Source: Eubacterium sp.
GTDB taxonomy: Bacteria; Bacillota; Clostridia; Oscillospirales; Acutalibacteraceae
Direction: 5' to 3'
NCBI GenBank assembly: GCA_015655975.1
Contig: DVEP01000034.1
Location: forward strand, 7,793 to 71,792
DNA length: 64,000 nt
Shown: positions 9,420-18,317 of the stretch, piece by piece
How the letters are laid out: each line of letters begins with the position of its first letter
Numbering within the stretch: position 1 is the stretch's first letter
Translations under genes and position numbers: made by a program
Notes under the pieces: generated by a model
Seen by the model: only the letters and a program-made list of their open reading frames with translations
Database searches by the model: none
What the model was told of the DNA's origin: nothing

Positions 9420-9737
9420 ATGCATACTTGGGGACTTGTCGGAGTCATTGCCGTTGTAACGGCGCTTCTTCGTTTTTTGCCATTCGCTATATGGAGCAAC
9501 AACAAAAAAACGCCCGAAATCATAGTAAAACTCGGCAAAGTTTTGCCGTTTGCAATGATGGGAATGCTTGTCGTGTACTGCTTAAAAGACATCAATTTCA
9601 CTGAGGTAACAAACTTTTTGCCGACGCTCATCGCCTGCGCACTTGTAGGCGTACTTTATATTTGGAAACGCAACACTTTGCTCAGCATCACCGTCGGCAC
9701 CGTCGGATATATGTTTCTCGTTCAGTTTGTGTTTTGA
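9420..9737 (+). CDS. azlD: AzlD family branched-chain amino acid exporter subunit
   Basis: 105 residues with about four membrane helices, matching the small partner of AzlC (RFLPFAIW near the N-terminus, LGKVLPFAMMGMLVVYCL in the middle). It completes the exporter with azlC, whose stop codon ends two bases before this ATG. The only ribosome site, AAGGAGGG, lies 17 bases upstream, farther than normal; re-initiation after azlC or a rare ATA start at 9411 would explain this. A strong bidirectional hairpin downstream ends the unit. Confidence 0.9.
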   Translation: MHTWGLVGVIAVVTALLRFLPFAIWSNNKKTPEIIVKLGKVLPFAMMGMLVVYCLKDINFTEVTNFLPTLIACALVGVLYIWKRNTLLSITVGTVGYMFLVQFVF

Positions 9738-9925
9738 TTTTTAAAAGTTGTCGAATAATTTTTTTAAGTAATATTCAATAAATCATTAAGTTGTGAGTAT
9801 AGTCGAAGCGGTCAATTCTGTTGAAAAAAGACAAACACAAACAAAATTTCTTCAAATAATCTAAAAAAATGACGGCAATGAAATGAGAATATAAAAAACT
9901 AAATAAATTTATTGCATAAAATGAC

Positions 9926-9956
9926 AAAAAGAGAAGCGTAAAAACGCTTCTCTTTT
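9926..9956. terminator. Bidirectional terminator between azlD and vanW
   Basis: A near-perfect hairpin, AAAGAGAAGCG / CGCTTCTCTTT, flanked by A and T runs, so it can stop both converging transcripts. Confidence 0.85.
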
Positions 9957-10009
9957 GCTATGTCGGTTTATTTGAATTATATTACAATTAAATTTAACTG
10001 TATCAAATA

Positions 10010-10903
10010 TTATTTATACTTACTTTTCGTGGTGTAGTTTTTCTTGCCGTCGGCATATCTTGTCAAGGTGTAGGAATTTTTGCCGTTGTTTTTAACTTTG
10101 ACCTCAACCTTCGGAACATCTACCTCTTCTTTTGCATAAATTGAGCAGGTGAGTTTGCCGTCTTTCACAGAAAACTCAAGTCGCACATCGCAATCGTAGT
10201 TGTTCCTAAACTGAAAATCAAGACTTGTCCATTGAACTGTTGCATCGCCTCCGACGGGAACATACGACACTTTAAGCGAATGGTTGTGCCTCTCGACAAT
10301 AGAGAAATTGCCTTTGAGCACCGTTTGGAAAATAGTAGATGACAGTTGACACACTCCGCCGCCCATTCCGTCAACAAACTCGCCGCCGCTGATGACTTTC
10401 GCAGGTTTGAAGCCGTTTTTAGCCGTTCTTTTGCCGACAGTTTGGTTGAACGAAAATGTATAGTCGGAAGGTATGACAAGATAGTTGATTTTTTTAACGG
10501 CAGTCTTGATATTGCTCGTTCTGTCCTTGTTCGACTCTTTATAGTACGAAGTAAACTCGGAAATTTTGTACTCAAACTTATCTTTTTCGTTCTTTTCCAA
10601 CTTTGCGTATATCTCTCTCGGCTCGGTCGGTTTTGCCGTAGTCTTTTCCGTAGTAGGCTTTGTAGTAGGCTTCTTCGTTGTAGTCGGCTTTTTTGTTGTA
10701 GAAACAGTTGTTGACGCCGTTGTGCTTTGTGTTGTCGAAGAACTTAAAACCGTGCTTGGTGCTTTGGAAGATGTTTCTTTCTGCCAAAAAAACACATCTT
10801 TTGAACCTACCGAACAAGCAGTCAGCGACGACACTGCGAGCACAACTGCCAGCGCAATGCAAACCGTTCTTTTTTTATTTGATTTATTGTTCTCTTGTTT
10901 CAT
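10010..10903 (-). CDS. VanW family lipoprotein
   Basis: 297 residues. A lipoprotein signal peptide ends in LTAC (Cys30), so the protein should be anchored outside the membrane. A Thr/Ser/Lys-Pro-rich linker (about 45-105) spans the wall and leads to a VanW domain: FSFNQTVGKRTAKNGFKPA, GGEFVDGMGGGVCQLSSTIF and ERHNHSLKVSYVPVGGDATV. VanW occurs in some vancomycin-resistance clusters but is widespread in Clostridia with unknown biochemical function. The start at 10903 has a GGTGGAGAT site. It lies 36 bp behind glmU, a cell-wall precursor gene, and is probably cotranscribed. No van resistance genes are nearby, so it should not be read as resistance. Confidence 0.9.
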   Translation of the reverse strand: MKQENNKSNKKRTVCIALAVVLAVSSLTACSVGSKDVFFWQKETSSKAPSTVLSSSTTQSTTASTTVSTTKKPTTTKKPTTKPTTEKTTAKPTEPREIYAKLEKNEKDKFEYKISEFTSYYKESNKDRTSNIKTAVKKINYLVIPSDYTFSFNQTVGKRTAKNGFKPAKVISGGEFVDGMGGGVCQLSSTIFQTVLKGNFSIVERHNHSLKVSYVPVGGDATVQWTSLDFQFRNNYDCDVRLEFSVKDGKLTCSIYAKEEVDVPKVEVKVKNNGKNSYTLTRYADGKKNYTTKSKYK

Positions 10904-10939
10904 ATCTCCACCACACCGAAAAATTGAACAAAACAAAAA

Positions 10940-12304
10940 TTACTTTTTGCTTTTGCCCCAATCTTTCTTATTTTCCTGTTTTGAACGCGCAATCGCAAGC
11001 GCACCGTCAGGTACATCTTCCGTAATTGTTGAGCCCGCCGCAGTAAAAGCGCCTTCGCCGACAGTTACGGGAGCAATAAGGTTTGTATTACAGCCTATGA
11101 AAGCACCGTTCTCTATTTTGCACCTTTGTTTTTTACTTCCGTCATAGTTTACTGTAACACTTCCGCAGCCGAAATTTACATTTTCTCCGACATCGGAATC
11201 GCCGATATAAGTCAAATGAGCTGACTTTGTACCTTTTTCAATGACAGAATTTTTAACTTCTACAAAGTTGCCGATATGTACATTTTCACCGATAACGCTG
11301 TTGTTTCGGATATGTGCAAAAGGACCTGCGTCTGCTCCGTCTTTTACAACAGAGTCTGTAAGTTTTACATTGTCAAGTTTGACATTGTTGCCTACCGTCG
11401 AGTTTTCGATATAGGTATTCGGTCCTATCACACAGCCGTTGCCGATTGACACTTTGCCGATGATGACGGTATTCGGCATTATCGTTGTATCGTTGCCGAT
11501 TTCAACATCTGTACCGATTAAAACACCGTCTGTTGACGGAATGTTTACACCGCCGATTAAATGTTTGTCCAAAATATTTCTTTTCATTATATTGTTAAGA
11601 TTGTTCAACTGTTTTCTGTCGTTTGCGCCGAGTGTAACCTCTGCGTTTTCAACAACATACGCCCCGACATTGCAGCCCTTGTTGATGAGTATTTCAAGGC
11701 TGTCCGTCAAATAGTATTCGTGCTGAACATTGTTATTTGTAATGTTATCGAGTGCAAAAGACAACTCGTCGCCCTTGAACCAATAGCAACCTGCGTTGCT
11801 TTCGTTGATTTTCTTTTCTTCTTCCGTTGCGTCTTTATGCTCAACAATTCTCAAAAGAGTACCGTTTTCATCACGCTTGATATGACCGATACCGTTTGTA
11901 TCGTCAACAAGCGCGGAAATAAGTGTGATTGCGTTGTCATTTTCTTTGTGATAGTCAAACGCTTTGTTGATTGTTTCGGCGTCCATCATAGGACCGTCGC
12001 CGTTTAAAATCAAAATATCGTCGTTCATATGTCTGCCTATAAAATCACGAGCCATCATAACAGCGTGTCCCGTTCCCAAGCGTTCTGACTGAAACGCAGT
12101 TTCAATATCTGCGTCAAGCGCCTTTTCAACAACTTCGCTTTTATGACCCGTTATAACGCACACTCTCTCACAGCCTGCGCTTTTTACAGCCTTGATAACA
12201 TGAGAAATCATAGGTTCAAAAAGCACCTCGCACATAACCTTCGGCATATCCGTTTTCATTCTTGTGCCTTTACCGCCTGCAAGAATTATTGCACATTTAC
12301 TCAT
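10940..12304 (-). CDS. glmU: Bifunctional UDP-GlcNAc pyrophosphorylase / GlcN-1-P acetyltransferase
   Basis: 454 residues. The N-terminal half is a nucleotidyltransferase (AIILAGGKGTRMKTDMPKV; LILNGDGPMMDA). The C-terminal half is a left-handed beta-helix of hexapeptide repeats (IGTDVEIGNDTTIMPNT; LTYIGDSDVGENVNFGCG) with acetyltransferase residues. It makes UDP-N-acetylglucosamine for peptidoglycan. The length is normal. The start at 12304 has AAGGGAGA upstream; a longer frame to 12355 has none. A promoter TTGAAT-N17-CATAAT lies at 12361-12389. It is often followed by prs in Bacillus, but here by a vanW lipoprotein gene. Confidence 0.96.
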   Translation of the reverse strand: MSKCAIILAGGKGTRMKTDMPKVMCEVLFEPMISHVIKAVKSAGCERVCVITGHKSEVVEKALDADIETAFQSERLGTGHAVMMARDFIGRHMNDDILILNGDGPMMDAETINKAFDYHKENDNAITLISALVDDTNGIGHIKRDENGTLLRIVEHKDATEEEKKINESNAGCYWFKGDELSFALDNITNNNVQHEYYLTDSLEILINKGCNVGAYVVENAEVTLGANDRKQLNNLNNIMKRNILDKHLIGGVNIPSTDGVLIGTDVEIGNDTTIMPNTVIIGKVSIGNGCVIGPNTYIENSTVGNNVKLDNVKLTDSVVKDGADAGPFAHIRNNSVIGENVHIGNFVEVKNSVIEKGTKSAHLTYIGDSDVGENVNFGCGSVTVNYDGSKKQRCKIENGAFIGCNTNLIAPVTVGEGAFTAAGSTITEDVPDGALAIARSKQENKKDWGKSKK

Positions 12305-12360
12305 AAATAAAATCTCCCTTAGTTCATACTGACACAGTCTTTGTGTATTTATCAAATTAA

Positions 12361-12389
12361 ATTATGCACTATTTTCCACAAAAATTCAA
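12361..12389 (-). promoter_or_regulatory. Promoter for glmU-vanW
   Basis: On the minus strand: TTGAAT, exactly 17 bp, CATAAT. About 50 nt of leader follows. Confidence 0.65.
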
Positions 12390-12448
12390 TAGTAAGTACA
12401 TTAAAATAAAAATATTTTGATTAAAATACTGTTTTTTGTAAAAATCAT

Positions 12449-12477
12449 TTGTAATTGGTAATCAATTCTGTTATAAT
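12449..12477 (+). promoter_or_regulatory. Promoter for ppdK
   Basis: TTGTAA, 17-bp spacer, TATAAT, with an extended TG one base before the -10. Strong by consensus, fitting the highly biased codon use of ppdK. Confidence 0.75.
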
Positions 12478-12541
12478 GTGTAACGAGTTAAACTCAACTA
12501 TGTGAGGAAACAAACTAAAACTATTTTTGGAGGTTATTTTA

Positions 12542-15169
12542 ATGAGTCACAAATTTGTTTATTTGTTCTCAGAGGGTAACAAAGACATGAGAGAACTCCT
12601 CGGCGGTAAAGGTGCAAACCTCGCTGAAATGACAGGTCTCGGTCTTCCTGTTCCGCAGGGCTTCACAATCTCAACAGAAGCTTGTACCCAGTACTACGAA
12701 GATGGCAGAAAGATTAACGACGATATCCAGGCACAAATCATGGAATACATCGTTAAAATGGAAGACATCACAGGCAAAAAATTCGGCGATAAAGAAAACC
12801 CGCTTCTCGTATCTGTTCGTTCAGGTGCAAGAGCTTCTATGCCGGGTATGATGGACACAATCCTCAACCTCGGTCTTAACGAAGAAGTTGTTGAAGTAAT
12901 CGCTAACAAATCAGGCAACGCAAGATGGGCTTGGGACTGTTACAGAAGATTTATTCAAATGTACTCAGACGTTGTTATGGGTGTCGGCAAAAAATACTTT
13001 GAAGAACTCATCGACAAAATGAAAGAAGAAAAAGGCGTTTCTCAGGACGTAGAACTCACTGCAGAAGACCTTAAAGAACTTGCTAACCAGTTCAAAGCAG
13101 AATACAAAGAAAAAATCGGCGAAGACTTCCCGGCTGACCCGAAAGAACAATTGATGGGCGCTATCGAGGCTGTTTTCCGTTCATGGGACAACCCTCGTGC
13201 AAACGTATATCGTCGTGACAACGACATTCCTTACTCATGGGGTACAGCAGTAAACGTACAGATGATGGCATTCGGTAACATGGGCGAAACATCAGGTACA
13301 GGTGTTGCTTTCACAAGAGACCCTGCAACAGGCGAAAAGAAACTCATGGGTGAGTTCCTTATGAACGCTCAGGGCGAAGACGTTGTTGCCGGCGTTCGTA
13401 CTCCTTCTCCTATCGCAAAACTTCAAGAAGTTATGCCTGAAGTTTACAACCAGTTTGTAGAAATCTGTGCAAAACTTGAAGACCACTACAGAGATATGCA
13501 GGATATGGAGTTCACAATCGAAGACAAAAAACTCTATATGCTTCAAACAAGAAACGGTAAGAGAACTGCAAAAGCTGCTCTTAAAATCGCTTGCGACCTT
13601 GTTGACGAAAAAATGATTTCCGAAGAACAAGCAGTTGCTATGATTGACCCGAGAAACCTTGACACACTTCTTCACCCTCAATTCGACGCTAAAGCACTCA
13701 AAGCTGCTTCTCCTATCGGTAAAGCACTTCCTGCTTCTCCGGGCGCTGCCTGCGGCAGAGTTGTATTCACAGCTGACGACGCTAAAGAGTGGAACGAAAA
13801 AGGCGAAAAAGTTGTTCTCGTTCGTCTTGAAACATCTCCTGAAGACATCGAAGGTATGAAAGCCGCTCAAGGTATTCTTACAGTTCGCGGCGGTATGACA
13901 TCTCACGCAGCTGTTGTTGCTCGTGGTATGGGTACTTGCTGTGTATCAGGTTGTTCAGAAATCAAAATGGACGAAGAAAACAAAAAATTCGTTCTTGACG
14001 GAAAAACATTCACAGAAGGCGACTACATTTCAATCGACGGTTCAACAGGTAACATTTACGAAGGCATCATTCCTACAGTTCCTGCTGAAATCGCAGGCGA
14101 GTTTGAAAGAATTATGACTCTCGCTGACAAATTCAGAACTCTCAAAGTTCGTACAAACGCAGATACTCCTGCTGACGCTAAAAGAGCAAGAGAACTCGGC
14201 GCTGAAGGTATCGGTCTTTGCCGTACAGAACACATGTTCTTTGAAGCTGACAGAATCGCTCCTTTCCGTGAAATGATTTGTGCTGACACAGTTGAAGAAA
14301 GAGAAGCTGCTCTTGACAAGATTATGCCTTACCAACAGAGCGACTTTGAAAAACTCTACGAAGCACTTGAAGGCTGTCCTGTAACAATCCGTTTCCTTGA
14401 CCCGCCGCTTCACGAATTCGTTCCTACAACAGAAGAAGATATCAAAGCACTTGCAGACGCTCAGGGCAAATCTGTTGAAGACATTAAAGCTATCATCGCT
14501 TCACTTCACGAATTCAACCCAATGATGGGTCACCGTGGATGCCGTCTCACAGTTACATACCCTGAAATCGCTAAAATGCAGACAACAGCAGTTATCCGTG
14601 CTGCAATCAATGTTTCAAAAGCTCATCCTGATTGGAACATTAAACCTGAAATTATGATTCCGCTCGTTGGCGATGTTAAAGAATTTAAGTTCGTTAAGAA
14701 AATCGTTGTAGAAACAGCAGACGCAGAAATCAAAGCTGCAGGTGTTGAACTTGAATACGAAGTTGGTACAATGATTGAAATTCCTCGTGCTTGCCTCACA
14801 GCAGACGATATTGCAAAAGAAGCTGACTTCTTCTGCTTCGGTACAAACGACCTTACACAAATGACATTCGGCTTCAGCCGTGACGACGCAGGTAAATTCC
14901 TTGATGCTTACTATGACACCAAGATTTACGAAAACGACCCGTTTGCTAAACTCGACCAAAACGGCGTAGGCAAACTTATGAAGATGGCTGTTGAACTCGG
15001 CAGACCTGAAAACGCTAAACTTCACTGCGGTATCTGTGGTGAACACGGCGGCGACCCAAGTTCAGTAGAATTCTGCAACGAAATCGGTCTTGACTATGTT
15101 TCATGTTCACCGTTCCGTGTTCCGATTGCTCGTCTTGCTGCTGCACAGGCTGCGATCAAAAATAAATAA
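12542..15169 (+). CDS. ppdK: Pyruvate, phosphate dikinase
   Basis: 875 residues. Interconverts pyruvate + ATP + Pi and phosphoenolpyruvate + AMP + PPi, a central glycolytic enzyme of many anaerobes. N-terminal nucleotide-binding domain (LLGGKGANLAEMTGLGLPVPQGF; SVRSGARASMPGMMDT), middle phosphohistidine domain with GGMTSHAAVVARGMG (catalytic His455), and C-terminal PEP/pyruvate barrel with LHCGICGEHGGDP near the end. His455 has the same number as the well-studied Clostridium symbiosum enzyme. The start MSHKFVY has a GGAGGTT site; five extra upstream codons are possible but overlap that site. Codons are strongly biased (GCT, CTC, GTT), unlike neighbours, implying high expression. It has its own promoter and terminator. 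Confidence 0.97.
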   Translation: MSHKFVYLFSEGNKDMRELLGGKGANLAEMTGLGLPVPQGFTISTEACTQYYEDGRKINDDIQAQIMEYIVKMEDITGKKFGDKENPLLVSVRSGARASMPGMMDTILNLGLNEEVVEVIANKSGNARWAWDCYRRFIQMYSDVVMGVGKKYFEELIDKMKEEKGVSQDVELTAEDLKELANQFKAEYKEKIGEDFPADPKEQLMGAIEAVFRSWDNPRANVYRRDNDIPYSWGTAVNVQMMAFGNMGETSGTGVAFTRDPATGEKKLMGEFLMNAQGEDVVAGVRTPSPIAKLQEVMPEVYNQFVEICAKLEDHYRDMQDMEFTIEDKKLYMLQTRNGKRTAKAALKIACDLVDEKMISEEQAVAMIDPRNLDTLLHPQFDAKALKAASPIGKALPASPGAACGRVVFTADDAKEWNEKGEKVVLVRLETSPEDIEGMKAAQGILTVRGGMTSHAAVVARGMGTCCVSGCSEIKMDEENKKFVLDGKTFTEGDYISIDGSTGNIYEGIIPTVPAEIAGEFERIMTLADKFRTLKVRTNADTPADAKRARELGAEGIGLCRTEHMFFEADRIAPFREMICADTVEEREAALDKIMPYQQSDFEKLYEALEGCPVTIRFLDPPLHEFVPTTEEDIKALADAQGKSVEDIKAIIASLHEFNPMMGHRGCRLTVTYPEIAKMQTTAVIRAAINVSKAHPDWNIKPEIMIPLVGDVKEFKFVKKIVVETADAEIKAAGVELEYEVGTMIEIPRACLTADDIAKEADFFCFGTNDLTQMTFGFSRDDAGKFLDAYYDTKIYENDPFAKLDQNGVGKLMKMAVELGRPENAKLHCGICGEHGGDPSSVEFCNEIGLDYVSCSPFRVPIARLAAAQAAIKNK

Positions 15170-15215
15170 TTAAAATAATACCAAAAATGGTTAAATCTTA
15201 ATTAGTTTTATAAAT

Positions 15216-15252
15216 GCGACAACTCTGTTACGACGGGGTTGTCGTTATTTAT
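15216..15252 (+). terminator. Intrinsic terminator of ppdK
   Basis: CGACAAC / GTTGTCG stem followed by a T-rich run that merges into a TTTA tetranucleotide repeat. Confidence 0.75.
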
Positions 15253-15268
15253 TTATTTATTTATTTAT
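15245..15268. repeat. Short TTAT tetranucleotide repeat
   Basis: About five to six tandem TTAT units between the ppdK terminator and the convergent gene. Confidence 0.8.
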
Positions 15269-15292
15269 GTTTTTTATCATTATAATAAAAGT

Positions 15293-15332
15293 AAAACTCC
15301 GCTTACAGAAATCAATCTATAAACGGAGTTTT
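15293..15332. terminator. Terminator of the duplicated membrane protein gene
   Basis: AAAACTCCG / CGGAGTTTT stem just past the stop codon at 15337; symmetric A/T ends allow action on both strands. Confidence 0.7.
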
Positions 15333-15336
15333 TTGT

Positions 15337-16212
15337 TTAATTGTTTTTTCGTCCGAAAAAGTATCCTGAAAAAGTGCTTACGCACGGCAAAAGCAACGAC
15401 AGAACTATACCTACGGCACCGTCAAGGCGCATCATATTAAAACAACCGTACAAAATATTGCAATAAATAAAATTATTGTACTGTTTTGTGAAAATCAAAA
15501 TACCGCAAATAAGAAATTGAAGTTCAAGCAGAACAAAACCGCCGATAAACTCGCTCAATTTTTGCTTATACCCGATTGCAAAAGTACAAACAATGAACAG
15601 TATATTGAAAACCGTGAGCAAAATGATGTTTAGATATTCATTGACGCTTTCGGGCAAAAAAGACGAGAAAACAGGCATAGAAAAAATGAAGAAAAATGTT
15701 AAAATCCAATACGCTAAAACAGGAAATGTATTTTTCACTACGGTTTTAAAAACAGATTTTTCATTTCTTTCTGTTTTAATTTTGTTCGCAAAAACATTTT
15801 TCTTTTGCAAAAACAAGCCTAAAAACACGAAAGACGGCAAGAGCAAAGACAAGATGAGCGCAAAAATTTTGTTCAAAGACAATCTTTCCGCATAGCCGAA
15901 AAGTATATTCAGCGGTATTTGTTCAGACTTGAAAAAGCCGTTGAAAAGCAAAACGGCAGAAACAACCAGCTGAAGTTCAAGTAAAACAAAACCTGTCAAA
16001 AACTCTTTCAATTTACATTGCAGACCGATTAAAATATTGCAAGCAATGAAAATCAAACAGGAAATAGTATAAGAAAAAATCAAAATAAATTTTTCAATTT
16101 CAGTTGTTGTATTGCTGACAAATGAAAAAACCAATGCAGGCAAAAGCAAAAATACGCCCGCAAATGTCCAATACGAAACAAAGGGCAAAAAGTTTTTTAA
16201 AAAAGTTTTCAT
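15337..16212 (-). CDS. Internally duplicated polytopic membrane protein
   Basis: 291 residues, about eight hydrophobic segments, no recognised family. The two halves are repeats of one another. Both begin with FPFVSYW-like / FPVLAYW-like segments, and each contains a matching block: LKEFLTGFVLLELQLVV in the first half and LSEFIGGFVLLELQFLI in the second. A charged loop (about 133-155, rich in Lys) joins them. The repeat suggests ancient tandem duplication, as in many small transporters, but no substrate can be named. The gene stands alone, converging on ppdK, with an AGGAGAGA site before the ATG at 16212. Function unknown. Confidence 0.75.
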   Translation of the reverse strand: MKTFLKNFLPFVSYWTFAGVFLLLPALVFSFVSNTTTEIEKFILIFSYTISCLIFIACNILIGLQCKLKEFLTGFVLLELQLVVSAVLLFNGFFKSEQIPLNILFGYAERLSLNKIFALILSLLLPSFVFLGLFLQKKNVFANKIKTERNEKSVFKTVVKNTFPVLAYWILTFFFIFSMPVFSSFLPESVNEYLNIILLTVFNILFIVCTFAIGYKQKLSEFIGGFVLLELQFLICGILIFTKQYNNFIYCNILYGCFNMMRLDGAVGIVLSLLLPCVSTFSGYFFGRKNN

Positions 16213-16412
16213 AAAATCTCTCCTTTTTTCAGGTGTTTTATTCTATTTTTGTTATATTATATAATTTAATAGTTGTCAACGGATTTTAAAAATATATAGA
16301 AAAATATTATAAATCCGATAAAATTTTTTACATATTTTAAAATCTGTAAAGATAAAATTGCTGATAAATAAGTGATTTTGACTGCTTTTGAATATAGAAA
16401 TCTTTAAAAAAG

Positions 16413-16457
16413 TACAAAAAATAAGGAAAGTCAAACCGTCAGGCTCAACTTTCCTTA
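16413..16457 (-). terminator. Terminator of the parA-parB-serS-transketolase operon
   Basis: Minus-strand stem TAAGGAAAGT / ACTTTCCTTA followed by TTTTTTG. The 16213-16491 gap contains nothing else recognised. Confidence 0.8.
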
Positions 16458-16491
16458 AAATTTGATGAATTAAAACATTGAAATTTTAAGA

Positions 16492-17433
16492 TTATTTTAC
16501 GAAATCTTCTGCAACTTCAACAATATGTTCTGCCGAAAGACCGAATTGTTTGAGCAAGTCGAGAGCGGGACCGCTGTGTCCGAACTCGTCGTTTACGCCG
16601 ATTTTTCTGACAGGTGTAGGTCTTTTTTCTGCAAGGCAGCCGCAAACTGCGTCTCCGAGACCGCCGATAACGCTATGTTCTTCAACAGTGATGATTTTTT
16701 TGCACTTTCTTGCAACTTTTACAACAAGTTTCTCGTCAAGAGGTTTGATGGTAGCCATATTGATAACCATTGCGTCAATACCCTTTTCCTCAAGAACTTT
16801 TGCAGCCTCGATTGACTCAGCAACCATAAGACCGTTTGCAATGATAGCGACATCTTTACCGTCTTTTACAATTTCGCCCTTACCGATTTTGAATTTATAG
16901 CTTTCATCGTGGAAAACAGGTACTGCAAGTCTGCCGAAACGAAGATATACAGGACCGTTAAATTTGTACGCCTCTTTAACTGCCTGGCGAGCCTCAACAT
17001 CGTCTGCGGGACAGATGACTGTCATGCCCGGAATAGAACGCATAAGCGCGAAGTCTTCACAGCACTGGTGAGACGCACCGTCTTCGCCGACAGAAATGCC
17101 TGCGTGAGTTGCGCCGATTTTAACATTTAAGTGCGGATAGCCGATAGTGTTTCTGATTTGCTCAAACGCTCTGCCTGCTGCGAACATTGCAAAACTTGAT
17201 GCAAACGGAACAAGTCCCATAGTGCTCAAACCTGCTGCAACGCCAATCATATTTGACTCTGCGATACCGCAGTTAAAGTGTCTTTCGGGAAATGCGTTTC
17301 TGAAAATTCCTGTTTTTGTTGCTGCTGCAAGGTCGGCGTCAAGTACAACAAGTTTCTTTTCGCCTTTTTCTGCAAGTTCTTTGAGAGCATTGCCGTAACT
17401 GTCTCTTGTAGCGATTTTCTTAACTTCTGCCAT
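16492..17433 (-). CDS. Transketolase, C-terminal subunit
   Basis: 313 residues: the pyrimidine-binding and C-terminal domains of transketolase. Signs are FNCGIAESNMIGVAAGLSTMG (with the conserved Glu that activates thiamine), GATHAGISVGEDGASHQCCED and the C-terminal VEEHSVIGGLGDAVC. It pairs with the N-terminal subunit encoded three bases upstream to form the pentose-phosphate enzyme that moves two-carbon units. Split transketolases are common in Clostridia and archaea. It is the last gene of the parA-led operon and is followed by a terminator. Confidence 0.93.
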   Translation of the reverse strand: MAEVKKIATRDSYGNALKELAEKGEKKLVVLDADLAAATKTGIFRNAFPERHFNCGIAESNMIGVAAGLSTMGLVPFASSFAMFAAGRAFEQIRNTIGYPHLNVKIGATHAGISVGEDGASHQCCEDFALMRSIPGMTVICPADDVEARQAVKEAYKFNGPVYLRFGRLAVPVFHDESYKFKIGKGEIVKDGKDVAIIANGLMVAESIEAAKVLEEKGIDAMVINMATIKPLDEKLVVKVARKCKKIITVEEHSVIGGLGDAVCGCLAEKRPTPVRKIGVNDEFGHSGPALDLLKQFGLSAEHIVEVAEDFVK

Positions 17434-17436
17434 TGC

Positions 17437-18291
17437 TTACGCCTCCTTAATCTTTTCAAGTTTAGCCTGCAATTCCTGCATTGCAAGGTCATATTGTTCT
17501 TTATTAGGAGCTTTTCCGTGCCACTCAACTTTGTCTTCCATAAATGAAACTCCGCATCCTTTAACAGTTTTCATTATAATTGCGAAAGGTTTGCCCGAAT
17601 TTTTATTTTTATGGAAAGCGTCGAAAGCCTTTTCAAGTTCTGCCATATCATTGCCGTTGACTGTAATATGGTTGAGACCGAAAGCTTCTACCTTTTTGTC
17701 GATAGGCTCAGCGCTCATTACATCTTCACATCTGCCGTCAATCTGCAAACCGTTTGAGTCGATGATGACGCAAAGATTGTCGAGTTTATACTGAGAAGCA
17801 AACATCAAAGCCTCCCAAACCTGACCTTCTTCAATTTCGCCGTCGCCGAGAAGTGTATAAACACGGAGTTTGTTTTTATTTGTAAACTTTGCACCCTGTG
17901 CCATGCCGACAGCGGCGCTGATACCTTGACCGAGCGAGCCTGTGCTCATATCTATACCCGGAGTTGTATTCATATTCGGGTGTCCCTGAAGATGAGAACC
18001 GATATGACGGAGTGTTTTCAAGTCTTCAACAGGGAAAAATCCGCGATACGCAAGCGCCGAATATAAACCCGGTGCGCAGTGTCCTTTTGAAAGAACAAAT
18101 CTGTCTCTGTACTTCCAATCGGGGCGTTTCGGCTCAATATCCATTTCTTTGAAATAAAGATATGCAAAAACATCTGCCGCAGAAAGAGAACCGCCCGGGT
18201 GTCCTGCTTTTGCGTTGTAAGTTCCTTCGATAATGCCCATTCTGATGTTACAAGCAGCAGTTTCGAGCATTTTTTTTGTTCCTTTGTCCAT
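17437..18291 (-). CDS. Transketolase, N-terminal subunit
   Basis: 284 residues: the thiamine-diphosphate-binding half. GHPGGSLSAADVFAYLYF, RDRFVLSKGHCAPGLYSAL, SLGQGISAAVGMA and the TPP motif LLGDGEIEEGQVWEAL are all present. It must associate with the C-terminal subunit three bases downstream to be active. It lies 26 bp behind serS on the same transcript. Cytoplasmic; non-oxidative pentose phosphate pathway. Confidence 0.94.
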   Translation of the reverse strand: MDKGTKKMLETAACNIRMGIIEGTYNAKAGHPGGSLSAADVFAYLYFKEMDIEPKRPDWKYRDRFVLSKGHCAPGLYSALAYRGFFPVEDLKTLRHIGSHLQGHPNMNTTPGIDMSTGSLGQGISAAVGMAQGAKFTNKNKLRVYTLLGDGEIEEGQVWEALMFASQYKLDNLCVIIDSNGLQIDGRCEDVMSAEPIDKKVEAFGLNHITVNGNDMAELEKAFDAFHKNKNSGKPFAIIMKTVKGCGVSFMEDKVEWHGKAPNKEQYDLAMQELQAKLEKIKEA

Positions 18292-18317
18292 ACGCTTTTC
18301 CTTTCGTTTGTATATAT

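Noticed and set aside
10010..10903. Vancomycin resistance (vanW, and vanZ at 32422)
   Set aside because: No vanH/vanA/vanX or VanRS-type genes accompany them; both families are common in Clostridia without resistance.
10566..11147. Plus-strand frame across vanW and glmU
   Set aside because: Antisense shadow of the Thr-rich linker and of glmU; hydrophobic only because of complementary codons.
12371..12380. TTTTCCACA near glmU as a DnaA box
   Set aside because: A single one-mismatch copy in a glmU promoter spacer; such copies are expected by chance in AT-rich DNA.
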